17,727 bases of DNA from an uncultured Bacteroidales bacterium (GTDB taxonomy: Bacteria; Bacteroidota; Bacteroidia; Bacteroidales; FEN-979), in assembly GCA_903928285.1 (NCBI GenBank), contig CAIYQH010000612.1, positions 1-17,727 of the forward strand, given 5' to 3'. This document shows positions 1-6,597 of the stretch, in pieces. Positions within the stretch are counted from its first letter, which is position 1; each line of letters starts with the position of its first letter. Below the pieces are notes generated by a model. That model was not told the origin of the DNA. It worked only from the letters and a program-made list of their open reading frames with translations, and ran no database searches. The position numbers were made by a program, and so were the translations under genes.

Positions 1-10
1 AGTTATCAAC

Positions 11-36
11 ACCCCCCAACCTTTTACCCCCCAACC
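11..36. repeat. 11-bp C-rich direct repeat upstream of RAYT
   Basis: ACCCCCCAACC occurs exactly at 11-21 and again at 26-36, a 15-base period, just before the hairpin at 40-60. It could be a protein-binding site or part of a larger repeated element cut off by the window edge. Function unknown. Confidence 0.6.
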
Positions 37-39
37 CGA

Positions 40-60
40 TAAAGCAGAAAACCTGCTTTA
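40..60. repeat. Perfect 8-bp hairpin touching the RAYT start codon
   Basis: TAAAGCAG (40-47) and CTGCTTTA (53-60) are perfect inverted arms around a five-base AAAAC loop. The right arm ends on the A of the ATG at 60. It could be a REP-like target of the adjacent RAYT, an RNA hairpin limiting initiation, or both. No second copy was noticed in this window, so the REP interpretation is unproven. Confidence 0.6.
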
Positions 61-647
61 TGAAAATAACATTGCTGGAACCGGGAAAGTACTACCATGT
101 GTACAACCGGGCGAAAAACGGCTACCCGCTGTTCGGGGAGGAGGAGGACTTCCGCTTTTTCCTGAAGCTCTACCAGACCCATGTCTGTCCCATCGCGGAG
201 ACCTATGCCTACTGTCTGCTGAGCGACCACCTCCATTTCCTGATCCGCATCAGGGATGAAGCCTGCGGCAGCCTTTACAGGAACTTTGCGCTGCTTTTCA
301 ACGCCTACGCAAAGGGGTATAACAAACACAACGGCAAAGAGGGAAAACTCTTCCGCTTCAAGATGAAACGGAAAGAGATCAGGTCGGTGAACTATATCCT
401 GGAACTGATCCGGTACATCAACCAGAACCCCTGGCGGCACGGGGTCACCGAACACCCGGCCAACTACCGCTTCTCATCGTTCCGCGCCACGCTCACCACC
501 GGCCAGACCATGGTGGCCAAAGAGCTGGTCCAGTCCTACTTTGGCACCCGTGAGAACCTTACCGCCAACCTCCTTACGCAGGTTGACGAAGAGGTGATTA
601 AACCCTTTATCCTGGAAGAATTACCATCCAGGCAGGCGACCGGTTGA
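60..647 (+). CDS. REP-associated tyrosine transposase-like protein (RAYT, IS200-like Y1 family)
   Basis: This is a single-strand-DNA endonuclease-like protein of the HUH/Y1 transposase superfamily, 195 residues, the usual size for RAYTs. The N-terminus has the family signature YYHVYNRAKNG (11-21). The metal-binding HUH pair is His57 and His59 in SDHLHFLIRI, where many relatives have NHFHFL. The candidate nucleophilic tyrosine is Tyr119 in RYINQNPWRHG. Together these suggest an intact active site. RAYTs are generally domesticated, single-copy enzymes that act on REP-type palindromes rather than on flanking IS ends, and I see no IS terminal structure here. The ATG at 60 fits the family's usual N-terminus. 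A perfect hairpin ends on the first base of this ATG and could be a substrate or a translation control. Membership of the Y1 superfamily is secure; in vivo activity is unknown. Confidence 0.88.
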   Translation: MKITLLEPGKYYHVYNRAKNGYPLFGEEEDFRFFLKLYQTHVCPIAETYAYCLLSDHLHFLIRIRDEACGSLYRNFALLFNAYAKGYNKHNGKEGKLFRFKMKRKEIRSVNYILELIRYINQNPWRHGVTEHPANYRFSSFRATLTTGQTMVAKELVQSYFGTRENLTANLLTQVDEEVIKPFILEELPSRQATG

Positions 648-695
648 TGCCGGTGAAAGGTAAATACCTGGTGTGCAAATGGACAGAAACCGGCG

Positions 696-3374
696 TCAAT
701 GAAAGATCTTCACCAGGGTGAGGCTGCTGCTGCCCGTCCCTGTTGAAACGGTGAGCCGGTAGGCCCCTGCAGGGTAACCCGAAAGGTTGGCCTGCCATTG
801 GGTAATTCCCGATTTCAGGATCAGAGGTTGGAAGGAGAGGGTACGCCCTGTCTGGTCGGTAAGGAGCAGGTTTGCTATACAGCCTGCCTTCGAATGGATA
901 AAGATCAGGAACATTCCATTATGCGAGGGGTTTGGTGAAGCCGACAGCTGGAATGCAGACTCTCTGGGTGTTTCGGCAATGCCGTTTGCCGTTTCCAGCC
1001 TGAAATTGCCGCCGGCGGCAAAGGTCACGGTACAGAGCTTCCTTGCGGGATCGTAGGCGATCCCCGTAATGGCTCCCGTAACCGTCCGCAGGGGATGGGT
1101 GGCTGCAAATACGACAACGCCGGCATCGGAAACATATCCTGCATAAATGCCATCAGCAATCTGTTCAAAGGCGACATCCGTTTTATGGTCAGCCCTGATT
1201 ATGGATTGCTGGCCATAAACAAGCGAATCGCCATGCTGAAGGAAGGCCGATGTGAAGGAGTCGGCCGAATCGGCCATATATAGGTTCAGATTGCCATTGC
1301 CGCCGAGTGGCGCTGCAAGACCGGTGGCGGATGGCGGATAGGTTGCCGGGTCGTTGGTTCGCTGGGCAAAGAAAAATGCATGGGAGGGGCCATCGCTGAT
1401 CCTATTGGCCACCTGAACGGCTCCCGTGTCAGCCCGGGAAATAACCGGAGGGGTTCCAACCCAGGGAAACAGGGTCGACACGAAGAGGAGGTTGTCGGCG
1501 GTGCGGGTAACCAGCGTTTTGGTATAATGCCGGTAGCCGTTTCCTATGGCCATCGAATCGGTAGCCGCCGTGAAAGAGGCCGGTGTGCCCTCATTTTGGA
1601 TCATCGCCAGCAGGTGAACTGAGTCGCGCTGGTAGGTGCATGTCGACGTTGAAAAGCCGGGATAAAAGGCGCCGGCAGCATTCTGCGGAAGGGCTCCTGC
1701 AAGTCCGTTCCCTTGGAGCTGAAAGCTATATTCGTTAACAGCAGTGGAGGCAAGGAAATCGGCGATGGTGAAAAATTGATGATTGATAAACAGAATTTTA
1801 CGCGTAATATTCGCGCCCCCATACGAAGTTCTTACCTCGACGTAATCGAGAAACGCAGTTGAAAAATAATGTTCGATAAAGGCAGTGTTGGTGCCGGTAT
1901 TCACGAATTCACCGTTGGGAGGCAGCGGGCCGCTCCCGTTTACCAGTACCAGGTTGTGGTTTGCGGCGCCATTTGTCAGCGACGACTGTGCCGCCCCAGG
2001 GTAGCCGGGATCGAGCGCCAGCATCTGCCCGTAGGCAAAAAGGGCAAAGCTGGATGCGTCGCCCTGGTGGTGCGACTTGGCGCCGGCAAGGGCAATACCA
2101 TGTTTTGCGATGAGATGCATACAGAGGGCTGCGGTATCCCACGACGAACGGAACACCAGGCTCCCGGCTTCGGGCAGGGGCTGGAACAGGCTGTCGGTCA
2201 CGTACCCTTGTGCCGTTGAGGTTGCAATATATTGTGCTCGGACATAAGGATCATCAGGAGAAAAGCCGGGGTTGGGAACGTTGAACCTGGCCTTCCCCGA
2301 AAGGGCCGTTATGCTGGTTCCCATCCCCAGGTAACTGTCGTGGATAGCGGGAAAGGAACCATCGGGCATCCTGATTCGGTTCATCCAGTCGTAAAGATAG
2401 TCGTACCGCCTGTCATACCAGGGATTTGGAATCTGGCGGGCGGTCTGGTTAAAGGTAAAGGAGGAGAGTCCATACGGCAGGAAATTACCCATGGCCCTGA
2501 TAAAGGGAAAGGCATTCTGGAAGGCATAGGTAAAATACCACGGACCTTCGGCATAGCCTGCCAGTGTATCGGGTTCCGAAACACGGGGGTAGGTGCCACC
2601 CTGCATCCACAGGGTGTTGTCGAGATTCCACATCCCCGTGTTGATCCAGTTCAGCGGCTGGAAATCTGGATCGGAGCTGGTGTTGTCATTCAGCACGATG
2701 GCTGCCAGGCCAAGGGCCGAGGCGGTCATGATGCTGTGGTTGTCGAACTGGAAGTTGAAGAACTTGATGGGCAACACGCCAACCACATAGGTATCGGTGG
2801 CCCGGTGATAGAGGTTGGCCGTAAACCGGAGCAGCGAGTCGCGAGACCGTTGCAGGGTTGCCGGCACTATTCCGGCACCCCGGAGCAAATCCCATGCAAC
2901 AAGGTATCCGATAAGCTCCTTCGACCTGAATTGCCACTCCTGGTAAAACACCCACCCCGGCTGGTAACCGACATTGGTATTCATCTTTTCAAGCAACCAC
3001 AGGCATTTGTGGATCATCGTGTCACGTTCGGAGGTAGTCATGGGCATGATTACACCACCCTCATATTTCCGGTTCATCAATACCGCAAAAGCGGCCTCTT
3101 TGGCCATCAGGGCTCGGGTAAGCCGGGCATAATCGGTCGAGTCATCCACTGAAATGGTACCCATAGCATTCAGGTATAGGGAATGATATAAGCCGGTGAT
3201 TTCAGGAGTTGAAAGCGTTTGCCGCACCGAAGGAACCTTGGTGCTGTCGAGCAGGGTGCGCGGGAAGCTAAGATCGGCCCCGGCAGGGTTCCAGTTGCCC
3301 TGGCCGTAACCAGGAACCAGCTGCGTAAACAACAACACAACCCATACTGGCAATCCTCTGATAACTGTTTTCAT
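696..3374 (-). CDS. Secreted heparinase II/III-like polysaccharide lyase with T9SS sorting domain
   Basis: This is a probable extracellular or surface polysaccharide lyase, 892 residues. Residues 1-25 form a signal peptide ending near GYGQ. An alpha-helical toroid-like region follows (about 55-350), with the conserved DNHSIMTASALG at 211-222. Next comes a heparinase II/III-like beta region with SHHQGDASSF (434-443), DPGYPG (455-460) and NHNLVLVNG (472-480), which is the family's hallmark His/Asp cluster. Residues about 808-892 resemble a Por/T9SS type A sorting domain (SASPNPSHNG, then a beta-rich stretch ending SSSLTLVKIFH). Family members cleave uronic-acid polysaccharides such as alginate, heparin-like glycans or ulvan-like polymers. 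The substrate cannot be told from sequence alone. The gene stands alone, with no SusC/SusD pair, sulfatase or glycosidase beside it. No good TAnnTTTG box was seen upstream of the ATG at 3374. Confidence 0.85.
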   Translation of the reverse strand: MKTVIRGLPVWVVLLFTQLVPGYGQGNWNPAGADLSFPRTLLDSTKVPSVRQTLSTPEITGLYHSLYLNAMGTISVDDSTDYARLTRALMAKEAAFAVLMNRKYEGGVIMPMTTSERDTMIHKCLWLLEKMNTNVGYQPGWVFYQEWQFRSKELIGYLVAWDLLRGAGIVPATLQRSRDSLLRFTANLYHRATDTYVVGVLPIKFFNFQFDNHSIMTASALGLAAIVLNDNTSSDPDFQPLNWINTGMWNLDNTLWMQGGTYPRVSEPDTLAGYAEGPWYFTYAFQNAFPFIRAMGNFLPYGLSSFTFNQTARQIPNPWYDRRYDYLYDWMNRIRMPDGSFPAIHDSYLGMGTSITALSGKARFNVPNPGFSPDDPYVRAQYIATSTAQGYVTDSLFQPLPEAGSLVFRSSWDTAALCMHLIAKHGIALAGAKSHHQGDASSFALFAYGQMLALDPGYPGAAQSSLTNGAANHNLVLVNGSGPLPPNGEFVNTGTNTAFIEHYFSTAFLDYVEVRTSYGGANITRKILFINHQFFTIADFLASTAVNEYSFQLQGNGLAGALPQNAAGAFYPGFSTSTCTYQRDSVHLLAMIQNEGTPASFTAATDSMAIGNGYRHYTKTLVTRTADNLLFVSTLFPWVGTPPVISRADTGAVQVANRISDGPSHAFFFAQRTNDPATYPPSATGLAAPLGGNGNLNLYMADSADSFTSAFLQHGDSLVYGQQSIIRADHKTDVAFEQIADGIYAGYVSDAGVVVFAATHPLRTVTGAITGIAYDPARKLCTVTFAAGGNFRLETANGIAETPRESAFQLSASPNPSHNGMFLIFIHSKAGCIANLLLTDQTGRTLSFQPLILKSGITQWQANLSGYPAGAYRLTVSTGTGSSSLTLVKIFH

Positions 3375-3449
3375 TTGATAAATTTACGAAATAAAATCTT
3401 TATTATCCATTGATCCGAATCATACCAGTAGATGTTCATTGTATTGAGA

Positions 3450-3633
3450 ATGACCTCTCCCCTGACGCTTCCTGACTTCTGACATTGAGTGCGGTACAAC
3501 GAGAAATACCAGGTGCGACTGACGAAGCACCAAGTTTGGGCTTAGCAGGTCGTTGTTCGTCCTTTGAACTTTGTACTTCCCAACGGTCAACCATATTCAG
3601 GGATGGTCGGGAATTTCGGATTTTGGATTTCAC
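3450..3633. repeat. Gene-free spacer with imperfect heptamer repeats and a nested inverted repeat
   Basis: Within the 313-base gene-free gap 3375-3687, three separate 7-base imperfect tandem runs are visible. They are TCCTGAC/TTCTGAC (3470-3483), TTTGAAC/TTTGTAC (3563-3576), and ATTTCGG/ATTTTGG/ATTTCAC (3613-3633). Between the first two lies a nested inverted repeat: ACAACGA (3496-3502) with TCGTTGT (3550-3556), enclosing GGTGC (3512-3516) and GCACC (3527-3531). A minus-strand reading frame crosses it, but its composition does not look protein-like and I do not call it. The element could be a dispersed intergenic repeat, a structured RNA or a recombination remnant. The rest of the gap (3375-3449 and 3634-3687) is AT-rich with nothing I recognise. 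Confidence 0.5.
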
Positions 3634-3687
3634 ATCTCACACCTTATATACAAAATAATCTGTACTTTTAATGAAAATATTGGGTTC

Positions 3688-5004
3688 ATGAAGCTTTTCA
3701 GATCACTACCCGCGAAATGGAAGACGCTTTTACCGGGTTACCTGGTTATCCTGTTCTTCTTGCTGCCTATCCTGTCATTTCCGCAGGAAACGCTAAACCT
3801 CTCGGGCAGGATTACCGATGCATCGACCGGCAAGGGGCTGCCCTTTGCGTTGATATCGGTAAAAAACAGCACCCTGGGTACGGTAACCAACGATGATGGC
3901 GATTTCAGGATCAGCATTCCTGACCGTTATTCACGGGATACCCTGCTGGTGGCCTATCTTGGATATTTCTCCGCCAGCTGTTCCATTGCCGGTCATCTTA
4001 CATCTGCCATTGAAATCGCCCTGAAACCGAAGGTTTTCGAGCTGGCGGAGGTGGAGATCGTCTCTCTTTCCCCCGAAGAGGTGATCCGTCAGGTGGTAGC
4101 GCACATTCCCGCCAATTATGGCGAAGATTCGCTGATCCTCACCGCCTTTATCCGTTCCAGGAAGTTCCTGAACAACAAGCTTGCCGAGTATACCGAAGCC
4201 ATCATCGGGGATATGAAGACCGGCTACCATCTTTATGACCAGGGCAGGGAAAAGGAGCATCACCGGCAGTCGAATATCCCCCTGTTGCTGAAGGGGAGGG
4301 TCATTTCCGACACCAGCCTGGTGAATGCCATCGGCGGCCTGGGGAAAAGCGCCGGTTGCCTGGGATGTAATTTCATCAACGACTTCGTAGAATTCTATCA
4401 TCACACGGTATTGGATGAAAAACTCTTCCGTTATTACCAGTTCAAGATGGAGGAGATCAGCAGGCCCGAAGGGGGAAAACTGTATCATATCTGGTTTGAT
4501 CAGAAGCGCGGCGTGAGCGAGACCCTGTGGAAGGGCGAGCTATTTGTCAATACCGCCGATTTTGCCTTGCTGAAGATCACGCAGAAACCCAGCTTTGAGG
4601 CCTTTGACCAATATGAAAAACAGAAGTACAACCATCCCTATACCATCGGCAACAGCTCCGGCTGGATCGAGGAGATGCCGCTGATGGACTGGACCACCAC
4701 CTGGTCGCTTCGCAACGGAAGTTATTACCTGAACACCATCAGTATCGAAAACTGGTTGACCTTTACCAACCCTGCAACCCGGCAAAAGCTGAAGTTTTCC
4801 CATAAAAACGAGGTGGTGGTGACCGATGTGTCGCGGGATCCCGAAACTGTGAGAAGCTTCAGGGGAGATAAATCGGTTGGCGTAAATCAACGATGGGACC
4901 AACTGGTCGGACCCGAAGACCACCGGTTCTGGTCGGATTTCAACTACCTTCCCATCGAGAAAACTCTGCAGGAGGCTATCAACAGGATGAACGGACGAAA
5001 ATAA
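3688..5004 (+). CDS. Secreted CarboxypepD_reg-like domain protein
   Basis: This 438-residue exported protein has a long signal peptide or N-terminal anchor (residues 1-33, hydrophobic core GYLVILFFLLPILSF). A carboxypeptidase-regulatory-like beta-sandwich follows at about 36-113, with LSGRITDASTGKGLPFALI, GTVTNDDGDF and LLVAYLGY. A hinge FELAEVEIV (117-125) leads to a roughly 300-residue mixed region typical of Bacteroidota envelope proteins related to, but shorter than, the DUF5686 proteins. It has no obvious C-terminal barrel, no T9SS tail and no lipobox. I chose the ATG at 3688 because the signal peptide begins there. An in-frame start at 3571 would add 39 residues encoded by the repeat-rich spacer and would bury the signal peptide. 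TACTTTTA at 3663 resembles a -7 box with one mismatch. The biochemical function is unknown; it probably acts in the periplasm or outer envelope. Confidence 0.75.
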   Translation: MKLFRSLPAKWKTLLPGYLVILFFLLPILSFPQETLNLSGRITDASTGKGLPFALISVKNSTLGTVTNDDGDFRISIPDRYSRDTLLVAYLGYFSASCSIAGHLTSAIEIALKPKVFELAEVEIVSLSPEEVIRQVVAHIPANYGEDSLILTAFIRSRKFLNNKLAEYTEAIIGDMKTGYHLYDQGREKEHHRQSNIPLLLKGRVISDTSLVNAIGGLGKSAGCLGCNFINDFVEFYHHTVLDEKLFRYYQFKMEEISRPEGGKLYHIWFDQKRGVSETLWKGELFVNTADFALLKITQKPSFEAFDQYEKQKYNHPYTIGNSSGWIEEMPLMDWTTTWSLRNGSYYLNTISIENWLTFTNPATRQKLKFSHKNEVVVTDVSRDPETVRSFRGDKSVGVNQRWDQLVGPEDHRFWSDFNYLPIEKTLQEAINRMNGRK

Positions 5005-5044
5005 CGGAACAGGTCTGTGATTTGCTAACAATCCGCCTTTGCAG

Positions 5045-5764
5045 CTATTTAATATCCATGTTATACTGGATTACCATTTCCATGCTGTCGAGTTCCAGCG
5101 CCACGAGGTTTCCATAGCCATCTTTTCCCGAAATATAGGGACCGTTGTCCAGGTCGATGAACTTGTAAAATGTATTTTTTACTGCCAGGGTGATCAGCTC
5201 CATGTTCACAGGCACATGGCCGTGGATGATTCGCCGGCCGCCGATCTTTTCGGGTTTTATCTCGTAGTCGCGCAGCCATAGCATGGCCCGTAGGTCCTCG
5301 TAAGGATCTTCGTTCTTGAAATTCAGTCCCGCATGGACCAGTACGAAGCGATCCAACTCAGCGTAATGGGGGAGGTTGCGCATCCAGTCGATATAATCCT
5401 GCGGAACATCGCGGATGTTGGATACACCGAAGCTGCCGAGGGTCGGTTTGCCGCCGATTTCTTGCCACGCCTTATGTTTTTTATTGCCAAAATTATACCA
5501 CCAGGCACTCATTGATTTATTTTCAGCGTCAAAGAGTTCCACTAAAAAATCTTCATGGTTGCCCTTCAGTGCCGTCACGTTGTAACCGTCGCGCTGCATC
5601 GACCTGATGAAATCGATCACCCCCCTGGAGTCGGGCCCCCGGTCGACATAATCTCCTAAAAAGTAGAGTTCGTCAGACCGCATGGGCCTGATCAGGTCGG
5701 AAACCATTGATTTTACGGTGTTCACACACCCATGCAGGTCGGGGATCACCCAGCGTTTTACCAT
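5045..5764 (-). CDS. PPP-family metallophosphoesterase (serine/threonine protein phosphatase-like)
   Basis: This is a cytosolic dinuclear-metal phosphoesterase of 239 residues. All PPP motifs are present in order: DLHG (Asp9, His11), GDYVDRGPDS (Asp38, Asp41, Arg42), GNHE (Asn69, His70), HAG (His144) and HGH (His181, His183). The size and motif spacing resemble bacterial PrpA/ApaH-like phosphatases. Whether it removes phosphate from proteins or hydrolyses a small molecule such as a diadenosine polyphosphate cannot be decided from sequence. Its start lies only three bases after the gpmA stop codon, so the two genes are almost certainly one transcript. Its 3' end faces the CarboxypepD_reg-like gene across 40 bases. 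Confidence 0.88.
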   Translation of the reverse strand: MVKRWVIPDLHGCVNTVKSMVSDLIRPMRSDELYFLGDYVDRGPDSRGVIDFIRSMQRDGYNVTALKGNHEDFLVELFDAENKSMSAWWYNFGNKKHKAWQEIGGKPTLGSFGVSNIRDVPQDYIDWMRNLPHYAELDRFVLVHAGLNFKNEDPYEDLRAMLWLRDYEIKPEKIGGRRIIHGHVPVNMELITLAVKNTFYKFIDLDNGPYISGKDGYGNLVALELDSMEMVIQYNMDIK

Positions 5765-5767
5765 ATG

Positions 5768-6514
5768 CTATTTTTTCTTACCCTGGTTTGCCACCTCGTC
5801 CATCAGTTTTTTAATGACGTCGGGATCGCCCAGGAAATAATCTTTCCGGAGGTTCATCTGGTCGTCGAATTCGAAAACATAGGGAATTCCCGTCGGCAGG
5901 TTGATGCCAACGATATCCTGGTCGGAGATGCTCTTCAGGTATTTCAGGATACCTCTCAGGCTGTTTCCATGGGCGGCAACCACGATCTGCTTATGTTTTT
6001 TGAGGGCGGGTTCCATCTCCTCTTTCCAGTAGGGAACAATTCGTTCGACGGTATCTTTCAGGGCCTCTGTTGCAGGAATATCTTTGGGATCTAGATCGTG
6101 ATAGCGGTGATCGAACCGCGGATGACGCGGGTCGTCCATATCGAGTGCTGGCGGACGCACGTCATAGCTGCGACGCCAGATAAGGACCTGCTCATTGCCA
6201 TATTTTTCGGCAGTCTCCGATTTGTTCAACCCCTGAAGCACACCATAGTGTTTTTCATTCAGCCGCCAGCTCTTTTCCACAGGGATCCATTGCAGGTCCA
6301 TCTGCTCGAGCACGAGCCACAGGGTATGCAGGGCGCGGGTGAGGTAGCTGGTATAGGCGATTTTAAATTCGAAGCCTTCGCGCTTGAGGATCTTTCCGGC
6401 CTCGATGGCCTCTTTGATGCCGCGTTCCGATAGTTCGACATCTGTCCAGCCGGTAAAGCGGTTTTCCTTGTTCCAGGCGCTTTCACCATGGCGTATCAAT
6501 ACGAGTTTATTCAT
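5768..6514 (-). CDS. gpmA: 2,3-bisphosphoglycerate-dependent phosphoglycerate mutase
   Basis: This glycolytic and gluconeogenic enzyme interconverts 3- and 2-phosphoglycerate through a phosphohistidine. The 248-residue length matches dPGM enzymes. LVLIRHGESAWN (4-15) carries the phosphorylated His9 and Arg8. RFTGWTDVELSERG (19-32), Arg60, Glu87 in LNEKHYG and His182 in AAHGNSLRG complete the active site. I set the start at the ATG at 6514 because the family begins with MxKLVLIRHGES. An in-frame start at 6586 would add 24 atypical residues and remove the promoter region. It is divergently transcribed from the DUF2723 gene and followed by the phosphatase gene. Confidence 0.95.
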   Translation of the reverse strand: MNKLVLIRHGESAWNKENRFTGWTDVELSERGIKEAIEAGKILKREGFEFKIAYTSYLTRALHTLWLVLEQMDLQWIPVEKSWRLNEKHYGVLQGLNKSETAEKYGNEQVLIWRRSYDVRPPALDMDDPRHPRFDHRYHDLDPKDIPATEALKDTVERIVPYWKEEMEPALKKHKQIVVAAHGNSLRGILKYLKSISDQDIVGINLPTGIPYVFEFDDQMNLRKDYFLGDPDVIKKLMDEVANQGKKK

Positions 6515-6538
6515 GATTATGGATTTTTCAATGCCGGG

Positions 6539-6546
6539 CAAAAATA
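6539..6546 (-). promoter_or_regulatory. Putative -7 box for gpmA
   Basis: On the minus strand this reads TATTTTTG, matching the Bacteroidota -7 consensus TAnnTTTG, and it predicts a leader of roughly 15-20 bases before the gpmA ATG. No upstream TTTG was found at the usual 19-21 base spacing, so this rests on one element. Confidence 0.45.
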
Positions 6547-6567
6547 CAAAAATGTCTCTATTTTTCC

Positions 6568-6575
6568 TACCTTTG
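6568..6575 (+). promoter_or_regulatory. Putative -7 box for the DUF2723 gene
   Basis: TACCTTTG matches TAnnTTTG, 22 bases before the ATG at 6598, giving a short leader of about 15 bases. The -33 element is not clear. It lies back-to-back with the minus-strand box at 6539-6546 in the 83-base divergent spacer. Confidence 0.5.
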
Positions 6576-6597
6576 CCAGGCTTCAACGCTATGTTTC

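Noticed and set aside
1..11. TTATCAACA resembling a DnaA box, with the same AGTTATCAAC again at 12995-13004.
   Set aside because: It deviates from TTATNCACA and the two copies are isolated; there is no box cluster, AT-rich unwinding region or dnaA/dnaN gene to suggest an origin.
649..694. GCCGGT/ACCGGC inverted arms with an inner AGGT/ACCT between the RAYT and heparinase-like genes.
   Set aside because: Six-base arms 34 bases apart with no T-tract on either strand are not enough to call a terminator or a REP element.
2232..3152. A 306-residue plus-strand frame opposite the heparinase-like gene.
   Set aside because: It is antisense to a well-supported secreted lyase and its translation shows no domain motifs; it is a shadow frame.
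3485..3560. Possible integron attC site from the ACAACGA/TCGTTGT arms with an inner GGTGC/GCACC stem.
   Set aside because: The outer arms do not match the RYYYAAC/GTTRRRY core boxes, the unpaired spacers are unequal (9 and 18 bases), and no integrase or second site is visible in the window.
3436..3633. A 65-residue minus-strand reading frame in the repeat spacer.
   Set aside because: It is encoded almost entirely by the heptamer and inverted-repeat element, lacks any recognisable motif and has no promoter or signal sequence.
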